Assembly: GCF_002915595.1 (NCBI RefSeq)
Contig: NZ_PQGG01000007.1
Span: 186,001 to 250,000, forward strand
Direction of reading: 5' to 3'
DNA length: 64,000 nt
DNA from: Zhongshania marina
GTDB taxonomy: Bacteria > Pseudomonadota > Gammaproteobacteria > Pseudomonadales > Spongiibacteraceae
A model generated the notes under the pieces. It did no database searches. It was not told where the DNA came from and worked only from the letters and a program-made list of their open reading frames with translations. The translations under genes were made by a program, and so were the position numbers. Below, one piece after another: positions 49,964 to 58,740 of the stretch (position 1 is the stretch's first letter; each line of letters opens with the position of its first letter).

Positions 49964-51408
49964 TGCGCGGCAAACTTCTACTCCTCGTGGCCATAGCCGG
50001 CCAACTTCCTCAAATCAGCTTTGCACACTCCTTTGGCGAACCTTACAAATTACCCATTCCCTACTGGATGTACATCTATGGGGCAATGGCAGCACTCGTG
50101 CTGTCATTTTTAATTCTAGGCTATTTTTATAGCGCCGAGGAGGCCAGTCGACCGCCAAGGAAATTTACGCTCGGCGGAAAAAAACTAAACATTTTTGTTA
50201 AAAAATTCCACATCGTTACACTATTCAAATTAATCATATTGTTCTGTTTTGGCCTCGCCATTTTAAGCGGCCTTATTGGTAATCAAGACAGCTATAGAAA
50301 TTTCAATATGACTTTTTTTTGGATTAGCTTTGCCCTCGGCGCCAACTACCTGAGTTTTGTTTTTGGGAATTGGTACCACTTTTTAAATCCGTGGAAATGT
50401 ATAAGCGCGCGCTTCGCTAATTTCAACGCCGGCCGCCACAACTACCCCAGCGCGCTTGCTTATTGGCCCGCCGTTATTCTGTATATGGCGTTTATTTGCC
50501 TGGAGTTATTTGGTAATACTCAACCGTTTTCGCTGTCACTTATTTTAATTGGCTATACCGCTATCAATCTAATCGCCGTGTATTTGGTGGGTGCTGCAGC
50601 ATGGTTCCGCTATGGCGAATTATTCTCTGTTATGTTTAGGCTGATCGCTAAAATGTCGCCGGTTGACTATCAAAGAGATAAGACCGGCAATTGGCATATC
50701 TCACTGCGCGCCCCTTTTAGCGGACTAATTCATGAACGCATTGAACACCGCAGCTTACTTGTTTTTATATTATTCATGCTGTCATCCACCGCTTATGACG
50801 GCCTGCGCGAAACGCGCCTATGGTTTAATATTTTTTGGCAGGACCCGCTCCAAATATTAGAGGCCATACTCGGCAAACATCCACTACATGCGTATATAAC
50901 ATTGCGACCGTGGTACATCGGCTTCGAAACTCTGTGCCTGCTAATCTCGCCCTTCATTTATTTGGGATTATTTTTATTTTTTTTATGGCTAGGCAAAGCC
51001 CTCACCCGAAGCACTTTGAGCGTCACTGAATTATCGCTGCGCTTTGGCTACAGCTTGCTACCCATCGCCTTGGTATACCACATCACCCATTACTACACGC
51101 TGGTTCTTAGCCAGGGAATAAAATTACGCGGATTATTTTCCGACCCCTTCGGCTGGGGCTGGAACATTTTTGGTAACGCCATCAGTGGCAGGCTGCCCAT
51201 CCTTCCCGACATGGGATTTATCTGGAATAGCCAAGTGTGGCTAATTTTAATTGGTCACGTCGCCAGTGTTTATTTAGCCCACGCAGAAGCCCTTCGCAGC
51301 TTTGTTAATCCTAGGCAGGCAAGCGTCAGCCAAGTACCCATGCTGCTACTCATGGTGATTTTTACTGGCGTTGGACTTTGGATACTCGCCCAACCCCTGC
51401 AGGGTTAA
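49963..51408 (+). CDS. Multi-pass membrane protein (family sometimes labelled fenitrothion hydrolase)
   Basis: The 481-residue protein has a signal-like start, MRGKLLLLVAIAGQLPQISF, and then HSFGEPYKLPIPYWMYIYGA. About ten to twelve hydrophobic segments follow. From memory, proteins with this AHSFG-x-PYxLPxPxWMY opening are often labelled fenitrothion hydrolase, but I see no hydrolase motif and treat the name as unreliable. Conserved His residues in YHFLNPWKC and YHITHYYTL suggest metal or heme contact. It is coupled to the cupredoxin-like gene, so a membrane metal or electron-transfer function is plausible. Confidence 0.65.
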   Translation: MRGKLLLLVAIAGQLPQISFAHSFGEPYKLPIPYWMYIYGAMAALVLSFLILGYFYSAEEASRPPRKFTLGGKKLNIFVKKFHIVTLFKLIILFCFGLAILSGLIGNQDSYRNFNMTFFWISFALGANYLSFVFGNWYHFLNPWKCISARFANFNAGRHNYPSALAYWPAVILYMAFICLELFGNTQPFSLSLILIGYTAINLIAVYLVGAAAWFRYGELFSVMFRLIAKMSPVDYQRDKTGNWHISLRAPFSGLIHERIEHRSLLVFILFMLSSTAYDGLRETRLWFNIFWQDPLQILEAILGKHPLHAYITLRPWYIGFETLCLLISPFIYLGLFLFFLWLGKALTRSTLSVTELSLRFGYSLLPIALVYHITHYYTLVLSQGIKLRGLFSDPFGWGWNIFGNAISGRLPILPDMGFIWNSQVWLILIGHVASVYLAHAEALRSFVNPRQASVSQVPMLLLMVIFTGVGLWILAQPLQG

Positions 51409-51411
51409 GGT

Positions 51412-51870
51412 TTATTTCTTTGGCGATATATGCATTGCTATCTCAGCGTCAAAGACAACTGTGCCGACCTCGTTTTTAACTTCAACAATCACCGGCACAA
51501 CACCTTTTTCACCCACAACAATATCACGCATTTTCGCGTAACCGCGCAATACACCTTTTGCTGGCCCCAAGTATCGCACCGTCATCCCCGCGGGAATCCA
51601 ACGCATGCCGTCTGGCATTGAGGCCTCGCTGACCACCCCCGCGCAAAACTCCGCCAAGTTACACATTGCAATCGCGTGCACGCTGCCAATATGGTTATGC
51701 ACAGCTCGGCGGTCTTTTATTTTTGCCACCGCCCAGCCAGTGTCGAGCTCTTCCAAGACAGGCTGGATACTGGCGAAATATGGTGCTCTGTGACAAACAA
51801 CCCGAGAGAATACTGTTTTCCCTAAGGGATACGCTGCCGCCCGCTGCCACATCTTCAAAACTGGATTCAT
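51412..51870 (-). CDS. DUF4442 hotdog-fold thioesterase-like protein
   Basis: This 152-residue protein is of the PaaI/DUF4442 type, whose members hydrolyse acyl-CoA thioesters. Visible are AVHNHIGSVHAIAMCNLAEF, the conserved HNH-G helix region, and IPAGMTVRYLGPAKG. I chose the ATG at 51868-51870, preceded by AGGGTGA; the longer frame adds 34 unrelated residues. It is convergent with the membrane protein gene, three bases apart, and divergent from the DUF4856 gene. Confidence 0.8.
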   Translation of the reverse strand: MNPVLKMWQRAAAYPLGKTVFSRVVCHRAPYFASIQPVLEELDTGWAVAKIKDRRAVHNHIGSVHAIAMCNLAEFCAGVVSEASMPDGMRWIPAGMTVRYLGPAKGVLRGYAKMRDIVVGEKGVVPVIVEVKNEVGTVVFDAEIAMHISPKK

Positions 51871-51996
51871 ATCATCACCCTGCGAGATCAAAAGAAGTAA
51901 GTCTAAGCCACCACCAATGCCCTCACATTGGCTCAAAACCCCAATAAACTCGCCATCTGGGTCAGTAAGCAATCAGAAGTAGCAAAACGAACACTA

Positions 51997-52025
51997 TTGA
52001 TAACTATTCTTATTTTTGTTTAACT
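51997..52025 (+). promoter_or_regulatory. Promoter with Fur-box-like sequence before the DUF4856/imelysin locus
   Basis: TTGATA (51997-52002) lies 17 bases before TTAACT (52020-52025). Overlapping it, GATAACTATTCTTATTTTT (51999-52017) matches 12 of 19 positions of the classic Fur box by my count. Fur control would suit the imelysin and TonB genes downstream. It is a moderate match, so binding is inferred. Confidence 0.45.
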
Positions 52026-52070
52026 TAGCCCCATTTTAGGATAGACGACGTAATTCACATAGGACGCATA

Positions 52071-53567
52071 ATGCAAAACATTCCCGCCTCATTTGTAAAA
52101 GCAACGCTTCCAGCTCTCATCGTTTTAGTTTCTGCCTGTGGTGGCGGTGGTGGCGGTGGTGGCGGTGGTTCAGCCAATAATGGCGACGACAACGCCGCTG
52201 CGCCAAGCACTTACACTTTTGAAAGCCAAATTACCGCTGGAGAAAGCTCTGTCAACTACGGCGGCCAAACCGCTCGTCATATTTTGATTGAAGACCTCGT
52301 TATCGCATTACAAGGCTTATCTGAACAACCCGGCGGCACTGCCAGCACTATCGAAACTGACTTAACGTTTTACGTCAGCGGCGATGCCGACAACGTCAAT
52401 TACAGCTACAGCCTAGATGGCGAAACCCTTGTTCCAGGCCCGACCTTTGGCGATATCTCTACCGGTAAAAACCTGTCTGATAAGATCGCTGGTGGTAACG
52501 GCGTTGGCGGTGGTGAAACGGGCAAGCTAATTGGCGGTGAATTTTTCGGCTGGTCTGAGCTGTCATCCCCATCACTCCCCATCGACTTGGTTGAGCTGTT
52601 TATAGAGCGCATTGCCGCTGAAGCGGTAGACGGTATTGACCCTTCTGTTATTACAAGCGGCGGTGCCTCAGCCAATATCGGTTCCGTTACAGTTGACGCT
52701 TTTGGCCGAGACTACCGCCAACTAGTCCAAAAATTTCTGCTAGGGGCCGTTACTTTCTCCCAAGGTACTAACGACTACCTGCAAACGGATTTCAGCGACG
52801 ACACCAATCACGACCAAGACGGCGATGCACCTTATTCCTTTGCCGAGCACAAGTGGGATGAAGCATTTGGTTATTTCGGCGCAGCTCGTGATTACAACGA
52901 CTATAGCGATGCAGAAATAGCGGGCACTGACTTCTACAAAGACAGCAATAACGATGGTGATATTGATCTGCGCAGCGAAGTCAATTTTGGCAACGCCACA
53001 AATTGCGCCAAGCGCGACGCGGGCAGCACTACCAACACCGACTTTAGCAAAACAACCTTCGATGCCTTTTTAGCTGGGCGCTTTTTGATTAGCCAAGCCG
53101 CAGCCAACGGCAGCTTGAGCGCAACTGAACTAGCCGAACTAAATGGACATATTGAGGTTGCAGCAAAAACTTGGGAAAAATGTATTGCCGCGACAGTTGT
53201 TCACTACATCAATGACGTAGTGGGTGATATGGGCAACTTCAACAACGGCGAATTCGCCGACGTTAACAACTTCCTTGACCTGGCCAAACACTGGGCCGAG
53301 ATGAAAGGCTTTGCGCTAGGCTTGCAGTTCAGCCCTAACTCGCCTTTCCGCGACGGCAGCGTAACTGGTATAGATCTTGACGATCTAAAAGATCTGCTCG
53401 ACACCATGGGTGTAGCGCCCGTACTGGCAGACGGTTCACAAGCCGGCACGGCACCAAGTGGCACTGCACAAGAAGCTATCGACGCCTATATCGCCGATCT
53501 GCTAGCAGTACGTGCGACGTTGCAAACGGCTTACGGTTTTGACAGCCAAGATGTAGAAAACTGGTAA
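52071..53567 (+). CDS. DUF4856 lipoprotein
   Basis: The 498-residue protein has a lipoprotein signal ending at Cys23 (VLVSACGG) followed by a run of nine or so Gly residues, an unusual flexible tether. The body has the DUF4856 pattern, including EHKWDEAFGYFGAARDYNDY and conserved Asn/Asp segments (DSNNDGDIDLRSEVNFGNAT). The family commonly occurs beside imelysins and TonB receptors in marine bacteria, which points to a periplasmic or surface role in metal uptake. A terminator follows the gene. Confidence 0.82.
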   Translation: MQNIPASFVKATLPALIVLVSACGGGGGGGGGGSANNGDDNAAAPSTYTFESQITAGESSVNYGGQTARHILIEDLVIALQGLSEQPGGTASTIETDLTFYVSGDADNVNYSYSLDGETLVPGPTFGDISTGKNLSDKIAGGNGVGGGETGKLIGGEFFGWSELSSPSLPIDLVELFIERIAAEAVDGIDPSVITSGGASANIGSVTVDAFGRDYRQLVQKFLLGAVTFSQGTNDYLQTDFSDDTNHDQDGDAPYSFAEHKWDEAFGYFGAARDYNDYSDAEIAGTDFYKDSNNDGDIDLRSEVNFGNATNCAKRDAGSTTNTDFSKTTFDAFLAGRFLISQAAANGSLSATELAELNGHIEVAAKTWEKCIAATVVHYINDVVGDMGNFNNGEFADVNNFLDLAKHWAEMKGFALGLQFSPNSPFRDGSVTGIDLDDLKDLLDTMGVAPVLADGSQAGTAPSGTAQEAIDAYIADLLAVRATLQTAYGFDSQDVENW

Positions 53568-53600
53568 GATACATCAACAAAAAAGTAGTACCACTCCCGT

Positions 53601-53627
53601 AAAAGGCGCATCACGCGCCTTTTTTAC
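53601..53627 (+). terminator. Terminator between DUF4856 and imelysin genes
   Basis: AAAAGGCGC-ATCAC-GCGCCTTTT followed by TT forms a nine-base-pair stem with a T-run. It lies 34 bases after the DUF4856 stop and just before the imelysin gene. It should lower, but perhaps not stop, transcription of the downstream genes. Confidence 0.8.
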
Positions 53628-53645
53628 GTACGTAAGAGAAAGAGT

Positions 53646-54881
53646 ATGAAGACCTTCGCTTTTGGCTTTGCCCTAGCTGCACTACTCCCCATTGCCGGTT
53701 GTGTCGACAATAGCGGTGGTAGCAACCGCGCCGTAACAGCGGACAATTTCGATTTTGTTGCCATGCTTGCCAACTACGCAGACAGCATAATTGTGCCAAA
53801 TTATGAGAGCCTCGCTGACACAAGCAGCCTTCTTGCGGCTGAGAACGGTAGCATCGCCGCCTACTGCAGCGCGATCGGTAGCGACAATGAAGCCAGCGCC
53901 CGCGGTGCAGCCCAAGCCGCGTGGAAAACGACAATGGATGCTTGGCAAACGACCACCCTGCATGAACTTGGTCCGATTCAAGCAAACAACAATGCCCTGC
54001 GTAACCGCATATCTTCTTTTGCCAGAGGTAGCTCCCTGAGCACCTGCGGTGTCGATCAAGCGGTGGTGTTAGCCAATAGCAACCCCAACTTTAGTTTAAG
54101 CTCCCGCTCGGCCAACCAGCGCGGTTTAGGGGCAGTCGAATATCTTCTATTCAGCGACAATCTAGAGCACAGCTGCTCCAGCCAAATTACTGAAACCACG
54201 GATTGGAATACGCGCCCAGAAATTGAGCGCAAGCAATTGCGCTGTGCTTACGCTCAAACATTGGCTGGCGATATTAACGCTGCCGCGCAAAGAGTCGTTA
54301 AAGCGTGGTTAATCGACGCCGATAATTACCGCTCCGAATTCATAAACCCTTCCTCACTAGATACCAACCTCAAGGCCTTGTCTGACGCCTTGTTCTATCT
54401 AGACACCGAAACAAAAGACACCAAACTCGGCATTCCACTTGGCATCAATGCGACCTGCAGCCAACCCAGCTGCCCCGAGGTTATAGAGTCACCCTATGCC
54501 GAATACAGCCTCAATAACATCGCACAAAATCTGCGGTCTTTTTTAAACCTATTACAAGGCGGCAGCGGTTTAGGCTTTGACGACATTATTGCCCAAGCTG
54601 GGGTCGCAGAAGTCACCGAGCTGATGCGACAAAATACCGAAGCCGCCATTGGCGAAATAAATACCATGAGCACTAGTTTGCGCCAACAAGCAGAGGGCAT
54701 TAGCAACGAGGAAGCCGCTCAAACCTGCCTTACCGCCGCCAACACTCCCGACAGCCAACGCAGCATCCCGGCCTGTAATTTATACGGCTACCTGCGCAGG
54801 GTAACCGACACACTAAAAGTGGGCTTTGTAGCTGCGGTAGATGTTGATCTACCTGATCGTGCCCAATCGGACAACGACTAG
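53646..54881 (+). CDS. Imelysin-family lipoprotein
   Basis: Imelysins (peptidase M75/IPPA) are iron-regulated periplasmic or outer-membrane proteins linked to iron uptake; no peptidase activity is certain. The signal MKTFAFGFALAALLPIAGC ends in a lipobox with Cys19. The two-fold helical body has AAWKTTMDAWQTTTLHELGP and the hallmark RGLGAVEYLLFSDN. Cys pairs near 55 and 135 and in the loop TCSQPSCPEVIE may form disulfides. It is followed 21 bases later by a TonB receptor. Confidence 0.88.
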   Translation: MKTFAFGFALAALLPIAGCVDNSGGSNRAVTADNFDFVAMLANYADSIIVPNYESLADTSSLLAAENGSIAAYCSAIGSDNEASARGAAQAAWKTTMDAWQTTTLHELGPIQANNNALRNRISSFARGSSLSTCGVDQAVVLANSNPNFSLSSRSANQRGLGAVEYLLFSDNLEHSCSSQITETTDWNTRPEIERKQLRCAYAQTLAGDINAAAQRVVKAWLIDADNYRSEFINPSSLDTNLKALSDALFYLDTETKDTKLGIPLGINATCSQPSCPEVIESPYAEYSLNNIAQNLRSFLNLLQGGSGLGFDDIIAQAGVAEVTELMRQNTEAAIGEINTMSTSLRQQAEGISNEEAAQTCLTAANTPDSQRSIPACNLYGYLRRVTDTLKVGFVAAVDVDLPDRAQSDND

Positions 54882-54902
54882 AATTAGGACATTAACTGCA
54901 AG

Positions 54903-57068
54903 ATGAACACTCTACGCTACCCCATTATTTTTAGCGCACTGCTCACATCGACAGCTGTTCTAGCGGAACCCGCTAAAGCGCCAGAAGAGGTGCTGGTTAC
55001 CGGCGGCCGCAATGCCATTCTAAGTCTTGGTGGCTCTGCCCAAATCATCGATGAGGCCATGCTGGAACAGTTTGACTTTTCAGACCTCAACCAAGTCATG
55101 TCTTCTTTGCCCGGCGTCTATATTCGAGAAGAAGACGGCTACGGCCTGCGACCCAATATCGGGATTCGCGGCGCCACCTCTGAGCGCAGCCAAAAGATCA
55201 CCATTATGGAAGACGGTGTATTGATTACGCCTGCGCCCTACTCAGCGCCTGCAGCTTATTACATCCCCAACATCAGCAGGATGAGCGCCGTCGAACTTGT
55301 TAAAGGCCCCGCTGCCATTTTGCACGGCCCTCACACCGTGGGTGGCGCAATCAATTTTGCCTCGCGCCCCATTAGCGACGATCCGCTTCGCGAAATCGAT
55401 ATTAGCTACGGCAGCGACAACTACCAAAAACTGCAGTTTTTTAGCAGCGAGAAAATAGGCGAATACGGCTACGCCATTGACCTGCTGCGCTTTAGTGGTG
55501 ACGGTTTTAAAGAACTCGACGGCGGCGGTGATACCGGTTTTGAACGCAACGACATCAACCTTAAATTTAGTTGGCAGCCCGAGATGCAGGGCGAACAAAG
55601 CCAAACCTTTACCCTCAAACTAGGCTATGCCGACGAAGATGCTGACGAAACGTATCTGGGCCTAACTGACTCGGACTTCAGTGCCGACCCAACACGCCGT
55701 TACGCCGCCAGTCAACTGGATCACTTCACCTCAGATCACAGCCAAGTCCACCTTGGCCACGTCTTCGATTTTAACGATTCCCTCAGTGTTCACAGCACTG
55801 CGTATTGGAACCAATTTAATCGTAGCTGGAACAAACTAGACGGCTTTATCGCCGGCATCGCCATTCGAGACGTACTCAACAACCCCGACATTTTCACCCG
55901 AGAAATTGGGATTATCCGTGGCGAGATCGACTCTAACGGCAGCGAGGCTGAAACCCTAGACGTGACGGAAAACGCTCGGGAATACGGTTCAATGGGTGTT
56001 CAAACAGCCGTCAAATTGCAATTGACGCAGGGCGATATCGAGCACGATATTGACGTGGGACTACGCCTACACCAAGACTACGTAGAGCGAGATCACAGCA
56101 TTCAAGGTTACTTAATGACCAGCGGCCGGATGACAGCCGACGGCCAACAGCGCGGTGATAAATTACTAGACGAAGCGGAAACCGACGCCATCGCCGTCCA
56201 TATCATGGACACCATTTCTTGGCGTGACTTTAAATTTACCGTGGGACTGCGCCACGAAAACATCAGTGGCGACGCCGACGACTTTCTCAACAATACCAGC
56301 AACAGTAAATCACAATCTGAAACGCTGCCGGGCATCGCTGTATTTTGGCAATACAGCGACACACTTGGCTTGCTGGCAGGGGTCAACCGTGGCTTTTCTC
56401 CCGCCTCGCCTTCGGCCGGCAGTGGCGTAGATCCAGAGCTGAGCACCAACTATGAATATGGCTTTCGTTACAATAGCCAAAACCTGAGCCTTGAAGCCAT
56501 TGGCTTTTTTAGTGACTACGAAAACCTGCTTGGCCGCTGCCGAGTCAGCGACCCCAGCTGTACTCCAGGTGAGGAATTTAACGGCGGCGAAGCTGAAATC
56601 GCTGGGGTTGAAATTATTAGCCAATGGACAAAAGAGCTAAGCCAAACCCTTACCGGTGAGGTGTCGCTGAGCTACACCTATACTGAAACTGCTTTTCAAA
56701 GTGATTTCAGCAGCGGCTTCTCCCAGTGGGGCGATGTCGAATCAGGTGACGAACTACCTTATATTCCCGAGCAAATTGCTCGCCTGCAACTAGGTGCCAA
56801 AGCCACCCAATGGGAAGCATTTATTGCCTTGAGCTATCAAAGTGAAATGCGTGATCAGGCCGGCAAGCAAGCGATTAGTCAAGTTACGCACACCGATGCC
56901 TATTCAACGGTAGACGCCTCAGGAAGCTGGTTTATTAATACTCAATGGACGGTCCAGCTCAGTGTAGACAATCTGCTAGATGAAGAGGCCGTTGTATCTC
57001 TGCGTCCCTTTGGCGCTAGGCCCAACAAGCCTCGCACCTTTCGGTTGCGGGCAAAATACAGTTTTTAA
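54903..57068 (+). CDS. TonB-dependent outer membrane receptor, FecA-like
   Basis: The 721-residue protein has a signal peptide ending near LTSTAVLAEPA, the TonB box EEVLVTGG and a plug domain (LNQVMSSLPGVYIREEDGYG, LRPNIGIRGATSERSQKITI) resembling FecA-type siderophore or citrate receptors. The 22-strand barrel closes with RTFRLRAKYSF, ending in the aromatic residue needed for BAM insertion. The neighbouring imelysin, DUF4856 and Fur-box-like site support an iron chelate or a similar metal complex as cargo. Confidence 0.92.
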   Translation: MNTLRYPIIFSALLTSTAVLAEPAKAPEEVLVTGGRNAILSLGGSAQIIDEAMLEQFDFSDLNQVMSSLPGVYIREEDGYGLRPNIGIRGATSERSQKITIMEDGVLITPAPYSAPAAYYIPNISRMSAVELVKGPAAILHGPHTVGGAINFASRPISDDPLREIDISYGSDNYQKLQFFSSEKIGEYGYAIDLLRFSGDGFKELDGGGDTGFERNDINLKFSWQPEMQGEQSQTFTLKLGYADEDADETYLGLTDSDFSADPTRRYAASQLDHFTSDHSQVHLGHVFDFNDSLSVHSTAYWNQFNRSWNKLDGFIAGIAIRDVLNNPDIFTREIGIIRGEIDSNGSEAETLDVTENAREYGSMGVQTAVKLQLTQGDIEHDIDVGLRLHQDYVERDHSIQGYLMTSGRMTADGQQRGDKLLDEAETDAIAVHIMDTISWRDFKFTVGLRHENISGDADDFLNNTSNSKSQSETLPGIAVFWQYSDTLGLLAGVNRGFSPASPSAGSGVDPELSTNYEYGFRYNSQNLSLEAIGFFSDYENLLGRCRVSDPSCTPGEEFNGGEAEIAGVEIISQWTKELSQTLTGEVSLSYTYTETAFQSDFSSGFSQWGDVESGDELPYIPEQIARLQLGAKATQWEAFIALSYQSEMRDQAGKQAISQVTHTDAYSTVDASGSWFINTQWTVQLSVDNLLDEEAVVSLRPFGARPNKPRTFRLRAKYSF

Positions 57069-57077
57069 ACTCAGGCA

Positions 57078-58028
57078 ATGGACAGTCTAGCGGGCTTACT
57101 TAATGCGCTCATGTCGCCACTTCTCATGCCGACCGATCCCGGTCGGCGCTTGTTTTGGCTGTTTATTCTTTCTGCCGTCATCCTCGCCTCTATCACTGTT
57201 AGCCTGCAGCAAAAACGCTTTGATCTAGCCGCACAATGCCGAGCACTACTAAACCCCCAATATTGGTTCAATCGCTCTACCGCGGTCGATTACAGCTTGC
57301 TGATTGGCAACAACGTACTGCGACTGCTGCTGCTAGTCCCGCTGCTGGGTGGGCATCTTGCAGGCACTATCGCCGTGGGCAGTTGGTTACAAGGAACGCT
57401 GGGCGACCCTCCGTCGCTGGCCCTGCCTTTAGCTGCTATTGCGATTAGCTACACCCTATTATTTTTTATTTTTGAAGATCTCAGCCGCTTCTCGCTGCAC
57501 TTAGCCATGCATAAAATTCCATTGCTTTGGCGCTTTCACCGCACCCACCACAGCGCCACAACGCTCACCCCGCTGACCTTGTTTCGGGTTCATCCATTAG
57601 AAATGGCAATTTACTATCTACGTGGTTTGCTGGTGTTTAGCGTATTCAGCGGCGTGTTTGTATATCTGTTTCGAGGACAGGTTTCAGGCATCGACATACT
57701 TGGCGTAGACTGCCTTGGCTTTCTATTTAATGCGCTGGGCGCCAACCTTCGCCACTCGCCGGTGTTTCTGTCATTTGGCCGTGCAGAATCGCTCTTCATA
57801 AGCCCTGCACAACACCAGCTACATCACTCTTGCGCCGCTGAACACCGCGACATCAATTTTGGCACTTGCCTAGCGATATGGGACCGCATGCTAAAAAGCT
57901 GGCGCGCTTCAGGTAAAGCTCGGCCCATCGAATTTGGCCTTATCGACACATCAACAAGCGAGCACAACCCCGTCATTAGCCCAGACGAAGGCATAAAAAA
58001 ACTCGGCACTAGGCCGAGTTTTAATTAA
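57078..58028 (+). CDS. Sterol desaturase/fatty acid hydroxylase family membrane protein
   Basis: The 316-residue membrane protein has several hydrophobic segments and the His clusters of the diiron hydroxylase family: HLAMH, HRTHHS and HQLHHS. Members hydroxylate or desaturate lipids and need iron. The gene starts ten bases after the TonB receptor. Its last codons form a terminator hairpin. The substrate is unknown; a link to the upstream receptor (for instance modification of a lipid-like ligand) is possible. Confidence 0.85.
   Translation: MDSLAGLLNALMSPLLMPTDPGRRLFWLFILSAVILASITVSLQQKRFDLAAQCRALLNPQYWFNRSTAVDYSLLIGNNVLRLLLLVPLLGGHLAGTIAVGSWLQGTLGDPPSLALPLAAIAISYTLLFFIFEDLSRFSLHLAMHKIPLLWRFHRTHHSATTLTPLTLFRVHPLEMAIYYLRGLLVFSVFSGVFVYLFRGQVSGIDILGVDCLGFLFNALGANLRHSPVFLSFGRAESLFISPAQHQLHHSCAAEHRDINFGTCLAIWDRMLKSWRASGKARPIEFGLIDTSTSEHNPVISPDEGIKKLGTRPSFN
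57998..58024 (+). terminator. Terminator embedded in the 3' end of the sterol-desaturase-like gene
   Basis: ACTCGGC (58001-58007), a five-base loop and GCCGAGT (58013-58019), with outer A and T residues pairing, are followed by TTTT. The hairpin is partly coding, specifying the last residues of the protein. Confidence 0.7.
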
Positions 58029-58062
58029 GAAACAACTAAGACAACGCCAAGGGCGAGCAGAA

Positions 58063-58392
58063 TTACTCTGCGCTTTGCGCGGCTGCCGTCTCTTGTACCA
58101 ATGTCTTTAATTCGCCGCTTTCGTGCATTTCGCAAATAATGTCACAGCCGCCAACTAATTCACCGGCAACCCACAATTGCGGAAATGTTGGCCAGTTAGC
58201 AAATTCTGGCATTTTTGCGCGAATATCTGGATTAGACAGAATATCCACAAACGCAAAACGCTCGCCACACTCCATTAATGCCTGTGACGCCCGCGCCGAA
58301 AAACCGCACTGGGGCTGATTAGGCGAGCCTTTCATATAAAGGATGATTGGGTTAGCTGAAATCTGCTGCTTAATTGCTTCAATAGTGTCCAT
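58063..58392 (-). CDS. grxD: Monothiol glutaredoxin (Grx4 type)
   Basis: Grx4 carries a [2Fe-2S] cluster and acts in iron-sulfur delivery. The 109-residue protein has IILYMKGSPNQPQCGFSARA, with the CGFS active site, and TFPQLWVAGELVGGCDIICE. It starts at the ATG at 58390-58392. The 345 bases upstream hold only repeats. Confidence 0.95.
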   Translation of the reverse strand: MDTIEAIKQQISANPIILYMKGSPNQPQCGFSARASQALMECGERFAFVDILSNPDIRAKMPEFANWPTFPQLWVAGELVGGCDIICEMHESGELKTLVQETAAAQSAE

Positions 58393-58508
58393 GGACCACC
58401 TGCTTGTCGGATAACGGTGATAAGGCCTGATTCACGGGGCGCTTATCCGGAGATTGTTGGCGCTATTCTAGCAATATCAAGGGCAAAAGTAATGGCTCTG
58501 GTTGAAAC

Positions 58509-58740
58509 CGTCGGAGGTCTGGCGTCGGATGTCGGACGTAAGGCTACCGTATACTAAGCCCGTGGATGCTAAATCACGTTTTGGTCTAGTGTTATGTAAT
58601 CGTGCTGAGAACTTCTTTTGACCTTATCCTCAGTCGTCCGACATCCGACTAAGAGTCTTAAAAAAGCGTCCCTCTCCAGCGTTCCGCCGCACCAGCTACT
58701 ATCGCCTCGTCCGACGTCAGACCTCCGACTTCCGACGTCA
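58509..58740. repeat. GTCGGA-type inverted repeats between grxD and hyuB-like gene
   Basis: GTCGGAGGTCTGGCGTCGGA with TGTCGGACG (58510-58540) is opposed by GTCGTCCGACATCCGACT near 58633 and by TCGTCCGACGTCAGACC with TCCGACTTCCGACGTCA (58707-58740). The last arm runs into the end of the hyuB-like gene. The gap 58393-58737 shows no gene; short frames there follow the repeat and have no family features. Confidence 0.7.

Noticed and set aside
49963-51408. Assigning fenitrothion hydrolase activity
   Set aside because: The label is recalled from annotation of similar sequences, and no hydrolase motif is visible; the protein is mostly membrane helices.
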